Shown piece by piece: positions 1 through 5,381 of a DNA stretch of 5,381 nucleotides. The notes beneath the pieces were generated by a model that was not told where the DNA came from, ran no database searches, and saw nothing but the letters and a program-made list of their open reading frames with translations. Numbering within the stretch: position 1 is the stretch's first letter; every line of letters begins with the position of its first letter. A program made the position numbers and the translations under genes. Source of the DNA: Flavobacteriales bacterium (GTDB taxonomy: Bacteria; Bacteroidota; Bacteroidia; Flavobacteriales; BACL11); contig JABGXK010000190.1 in NCBI GenBank assembly GCA_018675825.1, forward strand, positions 1-5,381. Direction: 5' to 3'.

Positions 1-679
1 AGAAATTGCTAATTTACTTGTTAATAATTCTGATATCATTGATGATTTAGATTCTGAAAAAAATGATCCATATGTTATTATGGTTGTTGGTGTAAATGGA
101 GTAGGGAAAACTACAACTATTGGTAAATTAGCATATAAATTTAAAAAATCTGGTTTTAATGTTATTCTTGGAGCTGCTGATACATTTAGAGCTGCTGCTA
201 TTGATCAATTAGTAATATGGGCTAATAGGGTAGGTGTTGAAATTGTTAAGCAAAATATGGGTTCTGATCCTGCTTCAGTGGCTTTTGACACCTTACAATC
301 TGCTAAGTCTAAAAATGCTGATGTAGTTATTATTGATACTGCTGGAAGGCTCCATAATAAAGTTAATTTAATGAATGAGTTAGCTAAGATTAAAAGTGTT
401 ATGAGTAAGGTGATTCCAAATGCTCCTCATGATGTCATGTTAGTATTAGACGCATCTACAGGACAAAATGCTATTGAACAAGCTAAACAATTCTCTGCAG
501 TAACTCAAGTTAATTCTTTAGCCTTAACAAAATTAGATGGTACAGCAAAAGGAGGTGTTGTTATTGGTATTTCTGATCAGTTAAAAATACCTGTTAGATA
601 TATAGGAGTTGGAGAAGGCATGGAAGATTTACAGATTTTTAATAAGGAAGATTTTGTAGATACATTATTTACTAATTAA
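1..679 (+). CDS. ftsY: Signal recognition particle receptor FtsY, 5'-truncated by the window edge
   Basis: FtsY is the membrane-associated SRP receptor GTPase. It pairs with Ffh so that both hydrolyse GTP and release the ribosome-nascent chain to the Sec translocon. The reading frame is open from base 2, giving 225 visible residues, so the in-frame ATG at 80 is an internal Met inside the first strand of the G domain and not the start. The visible part holds the end of the N domain and the whole G domain: G1 GVNGVGKT (nt 89-112), the DTFRAAAIDQ insertion-box motif, G3 DTAGR, G4 TKLDG and the closing GVGE motif. Family members in this phylum are about 315-320 residues, so roughly 90 N-terminal residues are probably missing; this is an estimate. 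The protein ends just after the G domain, as is normal. The TAA stop is at 677-679. The DTFRAAA and GVGE wording separates FtsY from Ffh, which has DIYRPAA and GTSE. Identity is very secure. Confidence 0.97.
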   Translation, partial: EIANLLVNNSDIIDDLDSEKNDPYVIMVVGVNGVGKTTTIGKLAYKFKKSGFNVILGAADTFRAAAIDQLVIWANRVGVEIVKQNMGSDPASVAFDTLQSAKSKNADVVIIDTAGRLHNKVNLMNELAKIKSVMSKVIPNAPHDVMLVLDASTGQNAIEQAKQFSAVTQVNSLALTKLDGTAKGGVVIGISDQLKIPVRYIGVGEGMEDLQIFNKEDFVDTLFTN

Positions 680-692
680 TGATTGAAATATT

Positions 693-700
693 TATTTTTG
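693..700 (+). promoter_or_regulatory. Candidate -7 promoter box upstream of ffh
   Basis: The sequence TATTTTTG is a full match to TAnnTTTG, the -7 element recognised by the primary sigma factor of Bacteroidetes. It would start transcription near base 706, giving a leader of about 15 nt before the ffh ATG. The -33 element is weak: only TTTA at 668-671, with a 21-nt spacer, where TTTG is expected. The region is so AT-rich that a chance match is quite possible. There is no terminator between ftsY and ffh, so ffh may also be read from an upstream promoter. Confidence 0.4.
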
Positions 701-720
701 TTAACTAATATATAAATATA

Positions 721-2061
721 ATGTTTGAAAATTTATCAGAGAAGTTAGATAAAGCCTTTAAGGTTTTAAAAGGTCAAGGTAATATATCTGAAATAAATGT
801 TGCTCAAACTATGAAGGAAATTCGTAAGGCTCTTATTTCAGCTGATGTTGATTATAAAACAGCAAAAGAATTTACTGCTTCTGTTAGAGAAAAAGCATTA
901 GGACAAGAGGTTCTTACAACATTAAAACCAGGTGAGCTTTTAACAAAAATCATGAAGGATGAACTGGCATCTTTAATGGGGAGTGATTCAGCTACAATTA
1001 ATTTAAGCTCTAAACCTTCTATTATTTTAGTTGCGGGTTTACAAGGGTCAGGTAAAACAACATTCTGTGGTAAATTAGCGCATTATCTTAAAATTAAAAA
1101 TAAAAAATCTCCACTTTTAGTTGCGTGTGATATTTATCGTCCAGCAGCAATTGATCAAATCACTATATTGGCTGAACAGATACTAGTTGATGTTTATAAA
1201 GAAGTTGATAATAAGGATCCTATTATCATTTCAAAAAATGCAATTGATTATGCTAAAAAAAACAAACATGATGTAGTGATAATTGATACTGCTGGTCGTT
1301 TAGCTATAGATGAACCAATGATGCAGGAAATTACCAATATTAAATCAGCGGTTCATCCTGATGAAATTCTTTTTGTAGTCGATTCAATGACTGGGCAAGA
1401 TGCAGTTAATACTGCTAAAACTTTCAATGACAAATTAAATTTTGATGGAGTTGTTTTAACAAAGCTCGATGGTGATACTAGAGGAGGAGCAGCCTTGACA
1501 ATACGTTCAGTTGTTGATAAGCCTATAAAATTTATTGGAACTTCTGAAAAAATGGATGGTCTTGATGTTTTTCATCCTGAAAGAATGGCAGGAAGGATTT
1601 TAGGGATGGGGGATGTCATTTCATTAGTTGAACGTGCTCAACAACAATTTGATGAGCAAGAAGCTAGAAAAATTCAAAAGAAAATTGCTAAAAATACTTT
1701 TGGATTTGATGACTTCTTAAGTCAGATTCAACAAATAAAAAAAATGGGTAATATTAAAGATTTAGCTGGCATGATTCCTGGAGTTGGAAAAGCAATTAAA
1801 GATGTAGATATTGATGATGATGCTTTTAAAGGTATTGAATCAATTATTTATTCTATGACCCCTTTTGAGAGAAGTAATCCAAATATCTTAAATGGTAGTA
1901 GAAAGAAAAGAATTGCATTAGGAAGTGGTACTAACGTACCAGAAATTAATCAACTTATTAAGCAGTTTAGTCAAATGAGTAAAATGCAGAAAATGATGCA
2001 AAGCGGTGGAGCATCAAAGATGATGGAAATGATGAAAGGAAATAATATGCCAAAGATATAA
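721..2061 (+). CDS. ffh: Signal recognition particle protein Ffh (SRP54 GTPase)
   Basis: Ffh binds 4.5S RNA and hydrophobic signal sequences as they leave the ribosome, then docks with FtsY at the membrane. The 446-residue protein is full length for the family. An N-terminal four-helix N domain (about 1-90) is followed by the GTPase domain: G1 GLQGSGKT (106-113), DIYRPAAIDQ (137-146), G3 DTAGR (189-193), G4 TKLDG (247-251) and GTSE (273-276). The M domain runs from about 325 to 446. It contains the basic SRP-RNA-binding segment SRKKRIALGSGT (393-404) and a Met-rich tail (about 419-443) that lines the signal-peptide groove. The start MFENLSEKLDKAF is typical; the upstream bases are A/T only, with no Shine-Dalgarno. 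It follows ftsY by 41 bp on the same strand, and folD starts one base after its stop, so ffh and folD very probably share a transcript. Nothing essential is missing. Confidence 0.98.
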   Translation: MFENLSEKLDKAFKVLKGQGNISEINVAQTMKEIRKALISADVDYKTAKEFTASVREKALGQEVLTTLKPGELLTKIMKDELASLMGSDSATINLSSKPSIILVAGLQGSGKTTFCGKLAHYLKIKNKKSPLLVACDIYRPAAIDQITILAEQILVDVYKEVDNKDPIIISKNAIDYAKKNKHDVVIIDTAGRLAIDEPMMQEITNIKSAVHPDEILFVVDSMTGQDAVNTAKTFNDKLNFDGVVLTKLDGDTRGGAALTIRSVVDKPIKFIGTSEKMDGLDVFHPERMAGRILGMGDVISLVERAQQQFDEQEARKIQKKIAKNTFGFDDFLSQIQQIKKMGNIKDLAGMIPGVGKAIKDVDIDDDAFKGIESIIYSMTPFERSNPNILNGSRKKRIALGSGTNVPEINQLIKQFSQMSKMQKMMQSGGASKMMEMMKGNNMPKI

Positions 2062-2062
2062 T

Positions 2063-2938
2063 ATGAATATCTTAGACGGAAAAAAAACATCAAATGATAT
2101 TAAGAATGAAATAGCTAATGAAGTTGTTAGTTTGATCAATTTAGGCATGAAGAAACCTCATCTTGCCGCTATTCTGGTTGGAGATAATGGAGCTAGTGAG
2201 ACTTATGTAAATGCGAAGGTTAAAGCATGTGAGAGAGTAGGTTTTGATTCTACCTTAATTAGGTTAAATGATAATATAACTGAAGATTTATTAGTTGAAC
2301 AGATTATTAAAGTTAATAATAATGATAGTATAGATGGTTTAATTGTTCAGTTACCACTACCAAAACATATTGATGAAAAGAAAATTATTAATACAATTAG
2401 TATTAATAAGGATGTTGATGGTTTTCATCCTTTGAATATAGGTAACATGACTCTTAATCTTCCATCTTTTATACCTGCAACTCCTGCTGGTATTTTAGAA
2501 TTATTACTCAGATATGATATTGATACAGTAGGTAAAAATTGTGTAGTTCTTGGAAGAAGTCATATCGTTGGGTTACCAATTAGTATTCTTATGGCTAGTA
2601 ATAGTAAGCCTGGAAATTCTACTGTAACAATTGTTCATAGCAAATCAAAAAATATTAAGGATTTATGTCTTAAAGCAGATATACTTATTGTGGCCTTAGG
2701 AATTGCTAATTTTATAACTAATGATATGGTTAAAGAAGGTGTGTGTATTATAGATGTTGGCATAACACGTATTAAATCTGATAAAACAAAATCTGGATGG
2801 AAACTAGTTGGAGATGTAGATTTTAAAAGTGTTAGTGAAAAATGTAGTTACATAACTCCTGTACCTGGTGGAGTTGGTCCGATGACTATTGCAATGTTGT
2901 TAAAAAACACATTATTAGCATCAAAATCAAAGATTTAA
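2063..2938 (+). CDS. folD: Bifunctional methylenetetrahydrofolate dehydrogenase / methenyltetrahydrofolate cyclohydrolase FolD
   Basis: FolD is a cytosolic homodimer that oxidises 5,10-methylene-THF to 5,10-methenyl-THF, normally with NADP+, and hydrolyses that to 10-formyl-THF, feeding purine and formyl-Met-tRNA synthesis. At 291 residues it has the usual length. The catalytic Tyr48 and Lys52 lie in YVNAK, Gln96 in VQLPLP and Asp119 in DVDGF, matching the active-site Tyr-Lys-Gln-Asp set of the family. The Rossmann cofactor site shows GRSHIVGLP (164-172), and the second family signature PVPGGVGPMT is at 266-275. The PATPAG wording, instead of the commoner PCTP, is as I recall from Bacteroidetes FolD proteins. 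The ATG is one base past the ffh stop, so translation is probably coupled to ffh; no Shine-Dalgarno is visible. An ffh-folD pair is familiar from flavobacterial genomes (recalled, not checked). There is no clear intrinsic terminator after the stop. Confidence 0.97.
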   Translation: MNILDGKKTSNDIKNEIANEVVSLINLGMKKPHLAAILVGDNGASETYVNAKVKACERVGFDSTLIRLNDNITEDLLVEQIIKVNNNDSIDGLIVQLPLPKHIDEKKIINTISINKDVDGFHPLNIGNMTLNLPSFIPATPAGILELLLRYDIDTVGKNCVVLGRSHIVGLPISILMASNSKPGNSTVTIVHSKSKNIKDLCLKADILIVALGIANFITNDMVKEGVCIIDVGITRIKSDKTKSGWKLVGDVDFKSVSEKCSYITPVPGGVGPMTIAMLLKNTLLASKSKI

Positions 2939-2959
2939 TGTCTATTTCATTAATTTAAT

Positions 2960-2967
2960 TATATTTG
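2960..2967 (+). promoter_or_regulatory. Candidate -7 promoter box upstream of the cold-shock gene
   Basis: TATATTTG matches TAnnTTTG, the Bacteroidetes -7 consensus. It lies in the 82-bp gap between folD and the cold-shock gene, where an independent promoter is expected. It would place the transcript start near 2973-2974 and give a leader of about 47 nt. The upstream element is poor: TTTA at 2934-2937, with a 22-nt spacer, in place of TTTG. Position and match to consensus make this the better of the two promoter candidates here, but no experiment supports it. Confidence 0.5.
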
Positions 2968-2976
2968 CAAAGTTTT

Positions 2977-2992
2977 GTGGGGTTGTTCCCAC
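2977..2992 (+). promoter_or_regulatory. Small GC-rich hairpin in the 5' leader of the cold-shock gene
   Basis: GTGGG (2977-2981) pairs with CCCAC (2988-2992). A G-U pair between 2982 and 2987 closes a four-base loop. It is one of very few GC-rich spots in the non-coding DNA of this window. If the -7 box at 2960-2967 is used, the hairpin sits within a few bases of the 5' end of the mRNA, where it could protect the message or control its translation. Alternatively it is a weak end signal for the folD transcript, but the following bases are mixed A/T with no T run, so an intrinsic terminator is unlikely. The pairing is seen; the role is inferred. Confidence 0.4.
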
Positions 2993-3020
2993 TAGTATTA
3001 ATTAATAATAATAAACAATT

Positions 3021-3218
3021 ATGGAAGGAACAGTAAAATGGTTTAACTCTAGCAAAGGTTATGGTTTTATCGAAGGTTCAGATGGAACTGATTACTTTGC
3101 ACATTTTCAAGAAATTCAATCTGAAGGCTATAAAACTCTTAAAGAGGGTTCTGCAGTTTCATTTGAAGCAGCGGAAGGTGAAAAAGGACCAGTTGCAAAG
3201 AATATTGTAGATGCTTAA
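3021..3218 (+). CDS. Cold-shock-domain protein, CspA family
   Basis: This 65-residue protein is a single cold-shock domain, a five-stranded beta barrel that binds single-stranded RNA and DNA. Family members melt mRNA structure at low temperature or act as general RNA chaperones. The opening MEGTVKWFN and the RNP1 motif KGYGFI (12-17) are canonical. The RNP2 strand reads DYFAHFQEI (about 24-32), with Ala in place of the usual Val of F-V-H; the aromatic and His positions are kept. A basic-acidic end, EGEKGPVAKNI, closes the barrel. The ATG follows an A-rich leader with no Shine-Dalgarno and is the only sensible start, since it begins exactly at the domain boundary. It has its own candidate promoter, a leader hairpin and a strong terminator, so it is probably monocistronic. 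The exact paralogue letter cannot be assigned, and cold induction is not shown by the sequence. Confidence 0.95.
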   Translation: MEGTVKWFNSSKGYGFIEGSDGTDYFAHFQEIQSEGYKTLKEGSAVSFEAAEGEKGPVAKNIVDA

Positions 3219-3244
3219 TTAGAAGTATTTAATTTACAATTTTT

Positions 3245-3274
3245 AAAACGGACTTTTATAGTCCGTTTTTTTTT
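3245..3274 (+). terminator. Intrinsic terminator, probably shared by the cold-shock gene and uvrB
   Basis: A perfect 10-bp stem (3245-3254 with 3260-3269, core ACGGACT/AGTCCGT) closes a five-base loop and runs into nine consecutive T residues (3266-3274). This is a textbook rho-independent terminator for the cold-shock gene, whose stop is 26 bp upstream. Because the stem is flanked by A residues on its left arm, the - strand also reads stem plus a T-rich run. It starts just after the uvrB stop, so it probably ends both convergent transcripts. The + strand T tract overlaps the uvrB stop codon. Confidence 0.92.
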
Positions 3275-5261
3275 ATTTTATTTTCTCTTCTAGCATAAAA
3301 ACTTTATCTCTTAATTTAGTTGCTTCTATAAAGTTTAAGGATTTGGCCATCTTTTGCATTTCATACTTTGTAGATTTAATTAGTTTTTCAATCTCTTTTT
3401 TTGTTAATTTATTAATATCTACAATCTCTTCTTTATTGTGATGATTACTAATTTTGTAAGGATTAAGGCTGCTTGCTATAGTATTTTCTGTCTTTTTTTT
3501 AATTTGTTTTGGAGTAATATTATTTTCTTTATTATATTTTATTTGTTTTTGTCTTTTAATATTTGTTGAATCAATAGTTTTCTGCATTGATCTTGTTATT
3601 TTATCTGCATACATAATAACTAATCCATTTATATTTCTAGCTGCTCTTCCAGAGGTCTGTATTAAAGCTCTTTCAGACCTTAGGAATCCTTCTTTATCAG
3701 CATCCATAATAGCTACTAAACTTACTTCTGGGAGATCTAAACCTTCTCTTAATAAATTAACTCCAATTAATACATCAAATTCTCCTATTCTTAGTCCATG
3801 AATAATTTCTACTCTTTCTATAGTATCAACATCAGAATGAATATATCTACATTTAATATTAACTCTTCCAAGATATTTAGTTAATTCTTCTGCCATTCTT
3901 TTTGTTAGAGTTGTAACTAAAATTCTTTCTTTTTTAATTATTCTGATTCTAATTTCTTCTATTAAATTATCAATTTGATTTTTACAGGGTCTTATTAATA
4001 TTTTTGGTTCTAAAAGTCCTGTTGGTCTAATGACTTGTTCAATAATAATTCCTTCACATTTTTCTAGTTCATAATCTGCTGGTGTTGCACTAACATAAAT
4101 TGTTTGATTACTTATTCTTTCAAACTCTTCAAACTTTAGTGGTCTATTATCCATTGCTGCAGGTAATCTAAATCCGTGTTCAACTAAATTGTATTTTCTT
4201 GATTTATCACCACCGTACATAGCTCTTATCTGCGGAAGAGTTACATGACTTTCATCTATTACTGTTATAAAGTCTTTAGGAAAATAATCTAGTAAACAGA
4301 ATGGTCTAGTACCTTCAGATCTACCATCAAAATATCTAGAGTAATTTTCTATTCCTGAGCAATATCCCAATTCTTTTATCATTTCTAAATCAAAACTAGT
4401 TCTTTCTTCTATTCTTTTTGCTTCTATATTTAAACCTGATTTTTTAAAAAACTGTATTTGGTTTAGTAAATCATCTTGAATATTTTTTATTGATTGATGT
4501 ATTTTGTCTTTTGAAGCAATAAATATACTTGCCGGAAAAATTTTAATTTCTTTTAATTCTTTATAAATATTACCATTTTCTGGATTAAAACTTTCTATCT
4601 CTTCAATTGTATTTCCAAAGAAATGTATTTTGTAAGCTATATCTGCATAACCAGGATAGATATCAATAGTATCTCCTTTAACTCTAAAGTTTCCTCTTTT
4701 AAATTCTGATGTTGTTCTAAAGTATAAAGCTTGAACTAGCTGTTTAAGTAATTGCTCTCTAGTTAATTGTAAATCTATTTTTAGTTCAATAATATTATTA
4801 TGAAAATCTTCAGGGTTTCCAATTCCATATATGCATGATACTGATGCCACAACTATAACATCTCTTCTTCCTGATAAAAGAGCTGAAGTTGTACTTAGTC
4901 TAAATTTTTCTATTTCTTCGTTTATTGATAAATCCTTTTCGATATATGTTCCTGAGCTAGGGATATATGCTTCGGGTTGATAATAATCATAATATGAAAC
5001 AAAATACTCTACTGCATTATTTGGGAAAAACTGCTTAAATTCACTAAAAAGTTGAGCAGCTAACGTTTTATTATGACTTAATACTAATGTTGGCTTATTA
5101 ACATTAGCTATTACATTTGCAGCTGTAAAAGTTTTTCCTGATCCTGTTACTCCTAATAATGTTTGGTAATTATCTCCTTGATTAATTCCATTTACTAATT
5201 CTTTAATTGCTTGTGGTTGATCTCCAGTAGGTGAAAAGTCAGAGATTAATTCAAAATTCAT
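3273..5261 (-). CDS. uvrB: Excinuclease ABC subunit UvrB
   Basis: UvrB is the damage-verification subunit of nucleotide excision repair. UvrA2 loads it at lesions, it probes the strand with its beta-hairpin, then recruits UvrC for dual incision. The 662-residue protein is complete. It begins with the FSPTGDQPQAI nucleotide-base contact motif (9-19), then Walker A GVTGSGKT (37-44). The aromatic beta-hairpin follows (about 90-116, with YYDYYQPEAYIP), then the Walker B box DESH (336-339), SATPADYELE (391-400) and motif VI QTSGRAARN (535-543). A Lys/Asn-rich linker (about 580-617) leads to the C-terminal UVR domain (about 620-658) that contacts UvrC. Wording such as SATPADYELE and ADKITRSMQKTID resembles Bacteroidetes UvrB. 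The start is fixed by the usual MNFELISDFSPTGDQ opening. It lies two bases after the stop of an upstream - strand gene, so the two are likely cotranscribed and translationally coupled. All catalytic motifs are intact. Confidence 0.98.
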   Translation of the reverse strand: MNFELISDFSPTGDQPQAIKELVNGINQGDNYQTLLGVTGSGKTFTAANVIANVNKPTLVLSHNKTLAAQLFSEFKQFFPNNAVEYFVSYYDYYQPEAYIPSSGTYIEKDLSINEEIEKFRLSTTSALLSGRRDVIVVASVSCIYGIGNPEDFHNNIIELKIDLQLTREQLLKQLVQALYFRTTSEFKRGNFRVKGDTIDIYPGYADIAYKIHFFGNTIEEIESFNPENGNIYKELKEIKIFPASIFIASKDKIHQSIKNIQDDLLNQIQFFKKSGLNIEAKRIEERTSFDLEMIKELGYCSGIENYSRYFDGRSEGTRPFCLLDYFPKDFITVIDESHVTLPQIRAMYGGDKSRKYNLVEHGFRLPAAMDNRPLKFEEFERISNQTIYVSATPADYELEKCEGIIIEQVIRPTGLLEPKILIRPCKNQIDNLIEEIRIRIIKKERILVTTLTKRMAEELTKYLGRVNIKCRYIHSDVDTIERVEIIHGLRIGEFDVLIGVNLLREGLDLPEVSLVAIMDADKEGFLRSERALIQTSGRAARNINGLVIMYADKITRSMQKTIDSTNIKRQKQIKYNKENNITPKQIKKKTENTIASSLNPYKISNHHNKEEIVDINKLTKKEIEKLIKSTKYEMQKMAKSLNFIEATKLRDKVFMLEEKIK

Positions 5262-5263
5262 TT

Positions 5264-5381
5264 TTAAATCGTATTAAGAATTTTTAAATTATTCTTTAAC
5301 AACGTAATTTCTTCAGCTAAATTTTTAATGTTATTTTCTATTTGATCTAGTAGAGGGTTATTATCTTTTTTGCCAATAAAA
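5264..5381 (-). CDS. 3' end of an unidentified gene with a coiled-coil C-terminus, upstream of uvrB
   Basis: An open frame enters at the right edge of the window on the - strand and ends with TAA at 5264-5266, two bases before the uvrB ATG. The 38 visible residues start FIGKKDNNPLLDQ and end LKILNTI. From Leu11 onward, hydrophobic residues fall in an unbroken 3-4 pattern (L11, I14, I18, L21, I25, L28, L32, L35), which indicates a short C-terminal coiled coil. The surface positions are Asn-, Lys- and Glu-rich. I do not recognise the protein from this fragment. That the frame is real is supported by the heptad pattern and the tight spacing to uvrB; there is no room for a uvrB promoter between them. 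It may be a small protein that oligomerises, or the tail of a larger one; the sequence does not say. Confidence 0.7.
   Translation of the reverse strand, partial: FIGKKDNNPLLDQIENNIKNLAEEITLLKNNLKILNTI

Noticed and set aside
80..82. ATG at 80 as the ftsY start codon
   Set aside because: The frame is open back to base 2 and the ATG lies within the conserved first beta strand just before the P-loop (YVIMVVGVNG), so it is an internal Met; the true start is outside the window.
680..720. 4.5S SRP RNA gene (ffs) near ffh
   Set aside because: The gaps near ffh and folD are too short and lack the GC-rich apical stem with GNRA tetraloop expected of a 4.5S RNA; the gene must lie elsewhere.
2938..2958. 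Six-codon mini-ORF (MSISLI) overlapping the folD stop as TAATG
   Set aside because: Too short to assess, no similarity to any known leader peptide, and such overlaps arise by chance in AT-rich DNA.
2977..2992. Hairpin after folD read as an intrinsic terminator
   Set aside because: The stem has only five Watson-Crick pairs and is followed by mixed A/T sequence (ACTAGTATTAATT type) without a T run; a leader element is at least as likely.
2991..3006. Small palindromes ACTAGT and ATTAATTAAT before the cold-shock gene
   Set aside because: Such short A/T palindromes are expected by chance at this composition and show no second copy or operator-like spacing.
1..5381. CRISPR array, insertion sequence, tRNA or rRNA
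   Set aside because: No spaced direct repeats, terminal inverted repeats, transposase frames, or tRNA/rRNA-like conserved segments were seen on either strand; nearly all the window is accounted for by six coding regions.

Overview
The window is an AT-rich (roughly 30% GC by eye) chromosomal segment that appears to come from a Bacteroidetes bacterium, most likely a marine-type or otherwise streamlined member of the Flavobacteriia. The assignment rests on protein wording recalled from the families: the Ffh, FolD and UvrB sequences carry Bacteroidetes-style blocks, such as SATPADYELE and MQKTID in UvrB and PATPAG in FolD. Three further points agree with it: ffh lies next to folD, no start codon has a Shine-Dalgarno sequence, and two intergenic gaps contain a TAnnTTTG box, the -7 motif of Bacteroidetes promoters. 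No database search was possible, so the taxonomy is an inference.

Layout, left to right. The + strand opens with the 3' two-thirds of ftsY (SRP receptor GTPase; its start is off the left edge). A 41-bp gap follows, then ffh (SRP54 GTPase), then folD one base after the ffh stop. An 82-bp gap holds a candidate promoter and a small GC-rich hairpin ahead of a 65-codon cold-shock-domain gene. A strong 10-bp-stem terminator separates this + strand block from the convergent uvrB on the - strand. Two bases upstream of uvrB lies the 3' end of another - strand gene, which runs off the right edge and encodes a coiled-coil C-terminus of unknown identity. No non-coding stretch exceeds about 85 bp.

Functionally, ftsY and ffh encode the two partner GTPases that deliver ribosome-nascent-chain complexes to the membrane. 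FolD supplies one-carbon folates, the cold-shock protein is a small single-stranded nucleic-acid binder, and UvrB is the damage-verification helicase-like subunit of nucleotide excision repair. These are housekeeping genes. I see no mobile element, CRISPR array, defence system or clearly new system. The more interesting points are the tandem ftsY-ffh arrangement, the leader hairpin of the cold-shock gene, its unusual RNP2 motif, and the unidentified gene coupled to uvrB.
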